Positions 7,985 to 16,373 are shown, counted from the first letter of the stretch. The stretch is DNA of 64,000 nucleotides from Natronorubrum aibiense (GCF_009392895.1 NZ_CP045489.1:124001-188000); one strand, 5' to 3'. A program made the numbers and translations. The notes: generated from the sequence alone by a model not told the origin.

Positions 7985-8224
7985 AGTCTCGAGCGGACGG
8001 AAATAGGTCGGATCGTCGTCGGTAGCAGTAGTGTCTTTGACGTGGTGAAGGGTGAATTCGTGTTCTCCTGCGGTTGTCACAGCGGTTCGTGTGGAGGTTC
8101 CAGCGCGCTGGAAACGGCAGTCGCCGTTTCCGCGCGCGTGTTTCTCACCACAGTACGCCTTGACGAGGCGCTCGTCGAGGCTTCTGACGAACTCCTCGAG
8201 GATAGTGGCCTCAAGCTGAATCAC
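7985..8224 (-). pseudogene. 5' fragment of ISH6-like transposase
   Basis: About 80 residues of N-terminal transposase: MIQLEATILEEFV, then AYCGEKHARGNGDCRFQRAG and TTAGEHEFTLHHV. I recognise this as the N terminus of halobacterial ISH6-like transposases. The homologous part stops at the CRISPR repeat at 7984 and the catalytic region is absent. The assignment to ISH6 is from memory and not certain. Confidence 0.65.
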
Positions 8225-8296
8225 TTACCGAGATTCAGCGAGCGTGGCGATGACGTCGCCCTCGCACATGGCATAGCTTCTGGTGAGCAACTCCCG

Positions 8297-9580
8297 TTAT
8301 GCGGGCGGACGATCCCACACATCAACCTCCACATCCAGTCCCGCCTGCCGAAGCCTGTCAGCAAGTGGGTCACCGATACCTGACGCCGGCGTGAGAATCC
8401 CCCCTTCGAGCGGTGAGTCTGTCTGGTCGCGCACCAGGCACATCGCAGCTTCGCTGAGCATCCTCGCGGTCGCGCCGTACCCCGGATCCCAATCGGCGCT
8501 AATCTGACTCGCCACGACGAACGGGCCGTCAGTGGCGGTCCCACGGCCAAGTACACGGACGGTGAAATACCCGTTTTCGATCTGCTTTCTCGTCGGCCCT
8601 TCGCCTGGATCCGGGAACACGAATCGACGTAATCCTTCTCGTGTTGGTCCGAACGCCATCCCAGCAGTAGCGACCGTGATCCCCGCCCAGACAGCGTTTG
8701 CACGTGCCAGGCCGACGAGGCCGTCGCCCATGGGCAGCACTTCTGTACACTCGAACTCACGCCCCCACGGATACCTGAGCAGCGCGTTGCTGCGTCGAAC
8801 GACCCGTTCGTTCACCATCGCCATCGGCGACGGAGCTGTCCACACCGATCGTAGTGGGTCCTTTTTCGGTACGGACTGTGCACCCGGATCAACGCCGTCG
8901 CGCTCACCTTTCGGTGCCAGCGAGTACGGGTTCCGAAGCGTCTGCCGGGCCAGCGGATCGGTCGACGCAGCGCGAAACACTTCGATTGCACTGGCCATCG
9001 TGCCACCGCTCACGCTACCGCGACTGTCTTCCAGGTAGATTTGTGCCATATCACACGGAGTCCCGAACTCGTCGATAGCGAACGATTGAACGAGTTTCGT
9101 ACCGAGATCGGTGGGGATCGAGTCGAATCCACAGCTGTGGACGATTCGAGTGCCTGCCTCGACCGCGTCGTCGTGGTATCGGTCGATCATCTCCCGCACC
9201 CAGTTCACCTCTCCCGTCAGATCACAGTAGTCCGTTTCAGCGGCGATGCATGCCTCGACGAGTGGTGTGCCATACTTCGTGTACGGGCCGACCGTCGTAC
9301 AAACGACACGCGTGTCTTCGGCGATGGCGCGAAGACTTTCAGGCTCGGTTGCGTCGCCGATGACGATCGGGATGTCATCCCACGCAGAACGCCGTTCTCT
9401 GAGTGCTGTTTCCAATTTGTGGAGTCGACTCTCGCTGCGACCGCCGAGTGCGAGCGAGAGCTGGTCTGGTGTGTACTGTGCAGTGAGATACTCGGCGACG
9501 AGGCGGCCAGCGACGCCGGTTGCCCCCCAGACGACGAGATCGTGCTGTCGGTCAGTGTTCGACACAGGTATCGATTGCAA
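8297..9580 (-). CDS. Saccharopine-dehydrogenase-like / trans-enoyl-reductase family protein
   Basis: A 427-residue protein with an N-terminal Rossmann fold (VVWGATGVAGRLVAEYL, about residues 16-32). It continues with VCTTVGPYTKYGTPLVEAC and CGFDSIPTDLG, typical of the saccharopine dehydrogenase-like family that includes mycobacterial trans-acting enoyl reductases. Members are NAD(P)-dependent and often linked to lipid metabolism; the substrate here is unknown. Length matches the family. It is a single gene on the minus strand between a transposase remnant and an origin-like repeat cluster, with no operon partner. Confidence 0.85.
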   Translation of the reverse strand: MQSIPVSNTDRQHDLVVWGATGVAGRLVAEYLTAQYTPDQLSLALGGRSESRLHKLETALRERRSAWDDIPIVIGDATEPESLRAIAEDTRVVCTTVGPYTKYGTPLVEACIAAETDYCDLTGEVNWVREMIDRYHDDAVEAGTRIVHSCGFDSIPTDLGTKLVQSFAIDEFGTPCDMAQIYLEDSRGSVSGGTMASAIEVFRAASTDPLARQTLRNPYSLAPKGERDGVDPGAQSVPKKDPLRSVWTAPSPMAMVNERVVRRSNALLRYPWGREFECTEVLPMGDGLVGLARANAVWAGITVATAGMAFGPTREGLRRFVFPDPGEGPTRKQIENGYFTVRVLGRGTATDGPFVVASQISADWDPGYGATARMLSEAAMCLVRDQTDSPLEGGILTPASGIGDPLADRLRQAGLDVEVDVWDRPPA

Positions 9581-9816
9581 TTAGCGATCCATGGCCTCAA
9601 CTCTTGGGTGACGGCCAGTGTCGTCACCCATCTCGAGCGCGAACACGAATTCGAGTTCATCCCCAAATCGCTGGCGACAACCATCGCCACCACCGAATCG
9701 GACGTCTGAGCCACGCTGGATATAGACCCACACGCCGAGGACGGGCGAGCCGACGGACGCTGACGTGGAAACCGCGGGGCAACGACCGTTCCTCGTGTGC
9801 TTACTGAATTATATCA
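9581..9816. other. Intergenic upstream of the saccharopine-dehydrogenase-like gene
   Basis: No gene seen. It becomes AT-rich from about 9800 towards the repeat cluster. Confidence 0.4.
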
Positions 9817-10088
9817 TTTCCAGTATTTACAGTATAACTACTATAGGGCACTGCTTCCGCTATTCGATATTGACCCCACTGTTTCCAGTTTATAGAAAGA
9901 ATACTTGTTATACGGAGGGCTATCCTGACGAATTCGATCTCTGTGAAGAGCTTCACACCACTATTTCCAGTAAACGATCCTTTTTATAGGATACGGACAC
10001 CACCGTTTCCAGTAAACTAGAATCGGAAGAGAGCGAGAGGATTTGGGCGAGAATGACGGAACACCCCCTCCCACTATTTCCAGTAAAA
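9817..10088 (+). repeat. Cluster of TTTCCAGT half-sites, origin-like
   Basis: Five copies of TTTCCAGT occur in an AT-rich 270-bp stretch. They are at 9817 (diverged flank), 9875-9891 (CCCACTGTTTCCAGTT), 9956-9975 (CACCACTATTTCCAGTAAAC), 9998-10017 (CACCACCGTTTCCAGTAAAC) and 10069-10088 (CTCCCACTATTTCCAGTAAA). All have the same orientation, mostly with a C-rich left flank. They resemble one arm of haloarchaeal origin recognition boxes (GTTTCCAGTGGAAAC next to a G/C run). No orc1/cdc6 gene is adjacent in the window, so this may be an iteron set or a relic origin. Confidence 0.5.
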
Positions 10089-10213
10089 CACCGCGCAAGA
10101 GAACCACTCTCGAAATGGAAAACTCTAAATTAGATAAAAGTTCATCATATTGCCGTTTGAGCTAGTCCATAGGAGAGCTATAGCACGGTTAGTATTGTTA
10201 TCGATTCTGGTGA

Positions 10214-10702
10214 AACAAAATCTCCGAGACAACAGAGTCTCTCAATGGTCAGAATGCTCACCTAAATCCAGCCTTCGGACTCGGCTCCTCTCTTGTTGGT
10301 GGAGCCGATGCTGATGTAATTCTTGATGGCATGCTCGTCGATGTAAAGGTGACAGGGAGAGCAACGTTCAAGGCCGACTATTGGCGGCAACTCGTTGGCT
10401 ACCTTGTCTTAGCGGACATACACAACGTATTCCTCGAAAGTGGAACATACGATCAGTTGGGAATAAGTGATGAGCCCGATATTCAGCCACTTCCTCAAAT
10501 CGAAACTTTCGGTGTATACTTTGCACGTCATGGTGATTTCTCGACGATACCTGCTAGTATAGTGTACGAGGCAGATGGTTACACTGAGTTCAGATCTTGG
10601 TTCGTTGAGGCCGCGTTGGACTATAATCCGCGATTTGGCACGAAGTTCGGGGGCATATTTAGAACTATTTTTGACCTTCCTCAACACGGAACATCCAGTT
10701 GA
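10214..10702 (+). pseudogene. C-terminal remnant of PD-(D/E)XK-nuclease-like protein
   Basis: The frame is open from 10214 to TGA at 10700-10702 with no start codon before ATG 10331, which lies inside the conserved part. The key stretch is GGADADVILDGMLVDVKVT, matching the Asp...(Asp/Glu)-x-Lys core of PD-(D/E)XK enzymes, followed by YWRQLVGYLVLAD. The N-terminal half is missing. I infer a truncated relative of a conserved haloarchaeal nuclease-fold protein. It follows the origin-like repeats. Confidence 0.6.
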
Positions 10703-10727
10703 GCGCGGTTGAGCAAGTCAGACACGG

Positions 10728-11780
10728 TCAGTACACGTAGTTCCAGAAGAGTGGGTAGCCCCTGGCGGCGATGGCTCGCAGAATCGCCGGCCACGTCCCG
10801 CAGTGGACGATCCCGTCCGCCGCGAACAGGGCGGTGGTCCGACCGAGGTAGACGATTCTCGGATGCCACCGCTCGTCGTACTCTTTCGGCGGCCGTTCCC
10901 GGAGGTCCCGCAGCACGTTCTTCGCGGCTCGTCTGGCTTCCAGCCCCGCCGAATAGCCGTCTGTGACCTTTCCGGGGTAGTCGACCACGTCTCCGACCGC
11001 GTAGGTGCCGTCGGCGTCCCGACAGCGGAGGTACTTGTCGACGAGCAGGCCGCACTCGTTCCGCGGGAGGTCGAAATTCTCGATCACCGGATTCGGCTCC
11101 ACTCCGCCCGCCCAGACCGTCAGATCGCTTCGCTCGACGCGTTCCCCGTCCAACACGACGCCGTCGTCCGTCGTTTCTGTCGCGCGTGTCCCTGTCCGGA
11201 CGTCGACGCCTCGTCGCCCTAATTCTCCTTCGGCGATGCGTCCCGCACGCTCCGGAAAATCGGCGAGCGGGTGCTCGCCTGACGTGATTAGCGAGACGTC
11301 GAGGTCGATCGTGAGCGACGCAAGCGTCGCCGCCGTCTCGACGCCGACCGGGCCACCACCGACGATGACGACATCGCGAACACTCCCGGAGTGTACTGCA
11401 TGCTGAATCTCCCTGGCGTCTGTCCGAACGTCCGACACGCGACTGCGGTCGACGGCGTCGAGTCTGGTCACACCGCCGAGCGCGATCAGGAGGGTGTCAT
11501 ACTCTATCGACCCGCTCCGCAGGTCAACCCGCTTCTCAGCTGCGTCCAGCCACCGGACGTGATCCCGGACGACAGTGACATCTCTGTCGGCGAACGCGTC
11601 CCGTAGGTCAAGCGTCGCCCCATCGAACGGCATCCCCTTGATCACCCGGTAGAGCTGGAACGAGAATACATGGCGCTCCCGCTCGGAAACGACGACTACG
11701 TTCGTCTCGCTCGCGCGCTCCAGGTACGCCGCAGCGATCAAGCCCGCCTCTCCGCCGCCGAGGACGACTGTCCGTTTCAT
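10728..11780 (-). CDS. NDH-2-like FAD-dependent oxidoreductase
   Basis: A 350-residue two-dinucleotide-binding flavoprotein. VVLGGGEAGLIAAAYLE (about residues 5-21) binds FAD and VVIVGGGPVGVETAATLA near residue 140 binds NAD(P)H. WAGGVEPNP and TYAVGDVVDYPG are the closing FAD motifs. The family covers type II NADH dehydrogenases and sulfide:quinone-oxidoreductase-like proteins. I do not see the redox cysteines expected of SQR, so the NDH-2 side is preferred. It lies 172 bp downstream of the ferredoxin gene on the same strand, which suggests a shared electron-transfer role. Confidence 0.8.
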   Translation of the reverse strand: MKRTVVLGGGEAGLIAAAYLERASETNVVVVSERERHVFSFQLYRVIKGMPFDGATLDLRDAFADRDVTVVRDHVRWLDAAEKRVDLRSGSIEYDTLLIALGGVTRLDAVDRSRVSDVRTDAREIQHAVHSGSVRDVVIVGGGPVGVETAATLASLTIDLDVSLITSGEHPLADFPERAGRIAEGELGRRGVDVRTGTRATETTDDGVVLDGERVERSDLTVWAGGVEPNPVIENFDLPRNECGLLVDKYLRCRDADGTYAVGDVVDYPGKVTDGYSAGLEARRAAKNVLRDLRERPPKEYDERWHPRIVYLGRTTALFAADGIVHCGTWPAILRAIAARGYPLFWNYVY

Positions 11781-11952
11781 ACGTGGTCGATTAGTCGCGC
11801 CGGAACGTTCGACGTCCGACGCATCGGTCTCTGAGTGTTAGATTGAGTATACTATGCCAGTTTTGTTCAAATCGATATCCGTGTTTCAGACAGGAGCGCG
11901 GCGAGGGAGGCAACGGTCGCCGCGTGGGCGAGTCGTCTCATTTCAGTTCAGT

Positions 11953-12267
11953 TCATTTCCACGGGTTTGGGACGAGGTCGGCCTGCACCTCGGCGCCGAC
12001 CTCGATTCGGCAGTCGGAGCGGGGTTCAGCTATGCAGAGGAGCACGTAGCCCGCCTGTCGGTGCCGGGGTTTCAGCCCATTCGCTCGCTCGACGTGGACG
12101 AGGTCGCCATCCAGGAGACGCCCGGTGCAGGTGGCGCAGGCGCCGTGCAGACAGCCGTAGGGGACGCCAAGGCCGTCGCGCTCGGTGGCGTCGATGACCG
12201 TCTCCCCCTCGGCCACCTCAACGGTCGCCTCCCGGCCGTCGCGCCACTCGAGAGTGACCCGATGCAT
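11953..12267 (-). CDS. [2Fe-2S] plant-type ferredoxin
   Basis: A 104-residue ferredoxin. The cluster-binding loop is YGCLHGACATCTG (Cys-x4-Cys-x2-Cys) with the fourth ligand in YVLLCIAEP. ETVIDATERDGLGVPYGC is typical of the fold. ATG immediately follows the TAG of the SBP56 gene (TAG-ATG), so the two are co-translated. The ferredoxin is the likely electron partner of the oxidase or of the flavoprotein downstream; that pairing is inferred from position. Confidence 0.9.
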   Translation of the reverse strand: MHRVTLEWRDGREATVEVAEGETVIDATERDGLGVPYGCLHGACATCTGRLLDGDLVHVERANGLKPRHRQAGYVLLCIAEPRSDCRIEVGAEVQADLVPNPWK

Positions 12268-13671
12268 CTACTGCCAGACGTCGCTGGTGCAGTCGCCGCC
12301 GGGCCAGCGAATCTCGTGGGCGCGGGCCGGGCCACCCGGGGCGTCGCCGAAGTCGACGAGGAAGTCCTCGTCAAGTTCCATCCGTCCCTCGTCGGGGTAG
12401 ACGTCCGCCTTCATCATTAGCGACCCCTTCTCGCCGATTTCGGGGTAGAACTGGTTGTCCCACGAGGAGAACAGAGACGTCGTCCAGTAGATGCGCTTGC
12501 CGTCGCGGGAGAGCTGGAGCATCTGAGGCGCGCCACGGATTTCAGTGCCCTGAATCTCCTGTCGGTCGGCGAAGTTACCACCGGTCCAGATCCGATCGAC
12601 CAGCCGAGGGTTGCCGAAGTCGCTCACGTCGTACATCCGCATGTCGCCGTGCAGCCAGTTCGAGAAGAACAGGTACTGGTCGTCCAGTGAGAGGACGATG
12701 TCCGTCACGAGACCGGGGACGGGCATGTCCCAGTCGGGATGCTCGCGGGACTCGACGTCGATGACCTTCTCCCACTCCCACACGCCGTCGCTCTCCTCCC
12801 AGAAGCGGAGGATGTTCGAGGAGAGCGCCGCACCGACGTAGCCCTGGGTCTCCTCGGGATCGTGCGGCATGCGAATCTCCAGCGGAATCTGCCCCTCCTC
12901 GCCGAAGTTCAGGGTCTGCTGGTGCTCCTTGTTCTCCCAGTCCCAGATGTGGATGCTGTCGCCGTACTTGCCCTCCTCGACGTCGTCGAGATCGAAGCCA
13001 GGGTAGTAGGTCTTCGGCGCAGCCCACTCCGTCGAGATCATCACGTTGTGACGGGGCTGGTACCAGTAGTCGTAGTTCATCTCCATGTCGCCGCGGTCGG
13101 CTTCCCAGTGGCCGTCGATGGAGAAGTCGCTCTGGTCCAACTGGAGGAAGCCACCGGGGAGTTCGCCGTTGGCGTCCCCGAGCATACTGATGACGACCTT
13201 CCCACCGGGGACACAGTGGACCGTGTGCGGCGCAGACAGATCGTATTCGAAGATCTCCTCGGGTTCGATGACCTTCTCGATCTCCATGTTACGCGGGTCC
13301 TCGGCGTCAAGGATGTGTATGCGGGAGGACCGCTGTCCGGGGACGATGAGGTGATCGCGCATCAGTCCCTCGGTGTGACACGATGACGAACAGGAGTTCC
13401 AGCCGAAGTGGTGGAGTTCGTCGCCCTTGTTCGGCATCTCGACGGTGTCGACCAGTTCGCTGTACGTGTCCGATTCGGGGTCGAGGTCGACGACGCCGAT
13501 GAAGTCGGAGCCGTCGACGTCCATCCCGACACGGAGCGCGATGACGAACGCCGTCTTCTCGCGCTCCGACTCGGTCCGCATCGCTGCGGGCGTCGGATAG
13601 CCCGGTCCCTCTACCTCGTGGTGTTCGTGTCCGTGCTTCTCGGCCGTGCTGCTGGGTTCGTCAGTGCTCAT
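12268..13671 (-). CDS. SBP56 family methanethiol oxidase / selenium-binding protein
   Basis: A 467-residue beta-propeller protein. The family signature is visible: ELHHFGWNSCSSSC near residue 90 (the conserved Cys region), LSAPHTVHCVPGG, HWEADRGDMEMNYDYWYQP and CTSDVWQ at the C terminus. Bacterial members oxidise methanethiol to formaldehyde, sulfide and peroxide and bind copper. An N-terminal His-rich stretch (EKHGHEHHEVEGPGYP) may bind metal. ATG at 13671 is preferred over an upstream GTG. It is first in an operon with ferredoxin and is divergent from an HTH_10 regulator across a palindrome. Confidence 0.9.
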   Translation of the reverse strand: MSTDEPSSTAEKHGHEHHEVEGPGYPTPAAMRTESEREKTAFVIALRVGMDVDGSDFIGVVDLDPESDTYSELVDTVEMPNKGDELHHFGWNSCSSSCHTEGLMRDHLIVPGQRSSRIHILDAEDPRNMEIEKVIEPEEIFEYDLSAPHTVHCVPGGKVVISMLGDANGELPGGFLQLDQSDFSIDGHWEADRGDMEMNYDYWYQPRHNVMISTEWAAPKTYYPGFDLDDVEEGKYGDSIHIWDWENKEHQQTLNFGEEGQIPLEIRMPHDPEETQGYVGAALSSNILRFWEESDGVWEWEKVIDVESREHPDWDMPVPGLVTDIVLSLDDQYLFFSNWLHGDMRMYDVSDFGNPRLVDRIWTGGNFADRQEIQGTEIRGAPQMLQLSRDGKRIYWTTSLFSSWDNQFYPEIGEKGSLMMKADVYPDEGRMELDEDFLVDFGDAPGGPARAHEIRWPGGDCTSDVWQ

Positions 13672-13712
13672 GCGAGGCAGTAACACTCACATGACGGCCA
13701 TAAATAATAATT

Positions 13713-13732
13713 GAGTTGTCGAGCGACAACTC
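13713..13732. promoter_or_regulatory. Perfect 20-bp palindromic operator candidate
   Basis: GAGTTGTCG and CGACAACTC (9-bp arms, 2-bp centre) lie between the divergent SBP56 and HTH_10 genes, next to an AT-rich TAAATAATAA stretch. A partial echo (GTCGGTTGCTCGAC) follows. This is a likely binding site for the adjacent regulator. Confidence 0.65.
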
Positions 13733-13827
13733 GTGTCGGTTGCTCGACCTTAGGGAAACCTTATGCGCTGGCCGACGTACTCCCGGAGTGTGTTCGTGGT
13801 GTCCCACGACGACCGGGAGGGTGCCTG

Positions 13828-14547
13828 ATGCGTGAGTTCACGTTCGATATCGTGTACGAGACGGGTTCCGATCCGGTGATGGACGTGTTCATCGAGCATC
13901 CGACACTCGTCGCCAAGGCGTTACACGGCTGTGTAACCAAGGACCGCTTCTGGCGCATCGAGCGCCTGATCGGTCCGACGGCGGCGCTCGACGCGGTCGA
14001 ACGACTCCGCCTCGACGAGACGGTACGGACGGCGTCAGTGACCGAGGCGGACTGTTCGGCCATGCGGTACCACGACGTGCTGGACCGCTCGGACGACGAG
14101 CGGGTGATCTACACCCACGTCGAGGACGTCGAGGACGGTGAATCCGTTCAGACACTCGCCGGTCGGTATCTCCCCCACGGATCGCTCTACTGCACCTCGC
14201 GTCGGGAGAACCGTCACAGCTGGCGTATCTTCATGAAGTCCGATGAGAATGTGGGCCTGTTGCACGACGCTCTCGACGCGAATCTGCGGGCGGGACTTGC
14301 CTTTCGTATGGGTCACCTCCGCAACGCCGAGGGGTGGGGACACAACTCCTTAGGATCGGTGGTGCTCCCCCCTGACCAGCGGACAGCGATGCGCGCAGCC
14401 CTCGATCACGGCTACTACCGGACGCCGCGAGAGGTCACGTTGGACGACCTGGCCGAGGAGCTCGACGTGCCACGGTCGACGCTCTCCTATCGGTTGCGTC
14501 GGGCGGAAGAACGGCTCGTGTCGGGGTACCTCGGCGAGACCGGCTAG
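13828..14547 (+). CDS. HTH_10 (Bat-type) transcriptional regulator
   Basis: A 239-residue protein. A sensor-like N-terminal domain starts MREFTFDIVYETGSDPVMDV. The C-terminal HTH_10 domain (TLDDLAEELDVPRSTLSYRLRRAEERLV) is the hallmark of halobacterial Bat/DmsR-type regulators. ATG at 13828 is chosen because upstream codons are not conserved-looking. It is divergent from the methanethiol-oxidase operon, which it probably controls in response to a sulfur compound or oxygen; the signal is inferred. Confidence 0.85.
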   Translation: MREFTFDIVYETGSDPVMDVFIEHPTLVAKALHGCVTKDRFWRIERLIGPTAALDAVERLRLDETVRTASVTEADCSAMRYHDVLDRSDDERVIYTHVEDVEDGESVQTLAGRYLPHGSLYCTSRRENRHSWRIFMKSDENVGLLHDALDANLRAGLAFRMGHLRNAEGWGHNSLGSVVLPPDQRTAMRAALDHGYYRTPREVTLDDLAEELDVPRSTLSYRLRRAEERLVSGYLGETG

Positions 14548-14882
14548 CTACTCGTTTAGCCAGGTCTCGATGATCCAATCGTAATCCTGGAGTTCGTCCT
14601 CGGAAAAAAGAGGTCGATCTCCCGTTCGTTTGCGCCCTCGCTCTCGTGGCCGGAGCCGTGGATGACGTTCCAACCGAGGTCGAGACCGAAGTCGCCGCGG
14701 ATGGTGCCGGGGTCGGACTCGGCGGGGTCCGTCTCGTCCATCATCGCCTGGACCTGCCGGGTGGCGTCCTGGCCCTCCCAGACCATCGCCATGACCGGAC
14801 CGGAGGTGATGAACTCGACGAGATCGTCGCTCGGGACGGTGCCGAAGCACCAACGTCTCTCGGTCGCTGTCGTAGTCCTTCA
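14548..14882 (-). pseudogene. ndk: Nucleoside diphosphate kinase fragment, frameshifted
   Basis: The C-terminal part of NDK is clear: [19 protein letters not shown], then [20 protein letters not shown] and [12 protein letters not shown]. The protein then leaves frame at six As (14604-14609 on the plus strand). One extra base would restore [10 protein letters not shown] to the end. A second shift near 14850 precedes VEFITSGP. The N-terminal half, including the fold start, is missing and the fragment ends exactly where repeat copy 2 begins (14883). Non-functional. Confidence 0.85.
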
Positions 14883-15531
14883 GCTCGAGCGGTTTACCAT
14901 TGCTCCGGTGGCATGGAGGTGGTGATCTCCGCTGGACCGAACAGGCGAAAATACCGATTGACACTATCTTCTGAATAAGTAATTCTATTTTGCGTTAATC
15001 ACAGGTTTCCTATAATGATAGACTTCTTCATGAAAACTGTTCATAACCGGTTGTCTGACGCACGTCATTAGAAGAACATCTGGTTTTATATGTTGGTTCA
15101 TGGCAACGGTGATTGTGCAGACTACTCAATCACTCAGTCTGAAGATTGTAGAGAAAATCGCCAAACGTGAAGGAGTTCAACCGGAAGAACTCAAACCACC
15201 AATTCACTCTGCAATTGATACGGACGCACTTGATTCGCTCTATCAATCGAGTGACTCTGACAGGGGTCCGTCCAAAGTTGAATTCCGATACAAAGGCTAT
15301 ACAGTGATAGTCGATAGGGCAGGTGATGTGGATGTCGAGAAACACGTAGCGGCCTTGGAACCTGATAAAACCGTAGCGTGATTCTCTCTGCGTCTTAGGA
15401 CTGAATTTTGATATATTACTAGTCCGTATCAACGACTACCTCAGTGGCAACCTCGAAAGTCATTGCTCGCGTCGATAGCGTCTCGGCAATCCCCGACGCT
15501 GCTCGAGCGTTGAAGTCGTCGCGCTCGAGAA
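14883..15531 (+). repeat. Direct repeat copy 2 (~650 bp, HalOD1 block)
   Basis: Matches 251-900 closely and carries the intact HalOD1 gene. Its left end cuts the ndk fragment, so this copy is probably the inserted one here, or the junction of a rearrangement. No inverted ends or target duplication are obvious. Confidence 0.85.
15100..15381 (+). CDS. HalOD1-domain protein, copy 2 (intact start)
   Basis: A 93-residue paralogue of the protein at 477-749, starting with ATG (MATVIVQTTQSLSLK). It has the same HalOD1 features: IVEKIAKREGVQPEELKPP, AIDTDALDSLY and VEFRYKGYTVIVD. An AT-rich upstream region with TTTTATATG supports a leaderless promoter. Probably the functional copy. HalOD1 proteins are thought to be regulatory, but the partner is unknown. 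Confidence 0.85.
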   Translation: MATVIVQTTQSLSLKIVEKIAKREGVQPEELKPPIHSAIDTDALDSLYQSSDSDRGPSKVEFRYKGYTVIVDRAGDVDVEKHVAALEPDKTVA

Positions 15532-15665
15532 CGAAGTGATTCCGGGAACCGAGCGAATCAAAGTTGGAATCGAGTCCGTGCTCTGAAGTGGTCTTGACGT
15601 GGGAATTCTCATCGTTCATATCCAAAAAGCAATATTATTCACTGGTATTCTTTTCAGCGCAGCCA
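15532..15665. other. Decayed region after HalOD1 copy 2
   Basis: A 68-codon minus-strand open frame (15419-15625) spans the end of the duplicated block and ends TFEVATEVVVDTD. The matching region after copy 1 has lost this frame. It may be a real small gene here but I cannot identify it. Confidence 0.35.
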
Positions 15666-15897
15666 GTGAACCACCTCGGGATCAAACCCCGAGAAACGTT
15701 TGAATCGGTGGTGTGTAGGCCGACCAGAGAGAGCTTTCCCGATGAGTCACAATAGGCCTTGGTTCTGCATTCTGGCGAAGAGACTCTATGTCCAGTTTGC
15801 CGCTCATATGCAAATTCTCGAGTGCCGACAGCGCAGCATCAATCGGTACATCGATCTCATACTCGGAGTGAAGTGCCTCGGGGACAAGCCCCGAGGA
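15666..15897 (-). mobile_element. Non-autonomous IS200/IS605-type remnant
   Basis: Bounded by two related hairpins: CTCGGG...CCCGAG (15675-15693) and CCTCGGGG-ACAAG-CCCCGAGG (15876-15896). On the minus strand the left hairpin is followed by GGTTCAC, the same right-end signature seen at the TnpB elements in this window. The interior holds a minus-strand frame (VPIDAALSALENLHMSGKLD) that is not transposase. The frame continues to about 16137 and may be remains of a helical protein. Confidence 0.5.
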
Positions 15898-16198
15898 ACT
15901 CGCCCTGTTCAGTCTGTAGATTAGTGATTGGATAGATGGGGGATCCGATCGGACAGTAGAGTGAGAGAGTACATTTTGTCTGTTCTTGGGTGAGATGGAG
16001 GTAGCAATGAGATCCACAGGGAGAATGAAAGAGTACATGTTATCGCTTAAGGATTCAGCGCAAACGGTAATTTGACCAGAAATCTGCCTGTGATCGATTC
16101 GTTCGAGCCGCAACCAACACGGGAATAAATTCAGCACGGAAACTCACCAAAACTGAAATAAACCCACGATATTAAATAACCTCAACACGATTGTATAA

Positions 16199-16373
16199 CT
16201 TAGTGAGTCAACGCTAGCGAGCTTAGATATTGCTGTGTACGTTGCAGCAATAATTGGCTGGCTTGTGGCTGGCTACATCATATATCGTACAATTGGATAT
16301 GTTCGTGACGTACCTTTATCCGACGGACAGAGCGAACAAAAATCCATGTCCCGATTAAAAAATAAAACCAATT
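16199..16373 (+). pseudogene. Membrane-segment fragment upstream of eutB
   Basis: An open frame with one strong transmembrane stretch (VAAIIGWLVAGYIIY) and a hydrophilic tail runs up to eutB. A TAA blocks it at 16196-16198. It resembles the C-terminal end of a permease, and an ethanolamine or amino-acid permease would fit the neighbourhood, but this is inference from one segment. Confidence 0.3.

Noticed and set aside
9041-9709. Plus-strand frame opposite the saccharopine-dehydrogenase-like gene
   Set aside because: No family features; the minus strand has a full Rossmann enzyme.
11854-12420. Plus-strand frame over the ferredoxin gene
   Set aside because: Antisense shadow of ferredoxin and the SBP56 3' end.
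12739-13386. Plus-strand frame opposite the SBP56 gene
   Set aside because: Val/Asp/Leu-rich antisense composition with no domain; SBP56 motifs fix the real strand.
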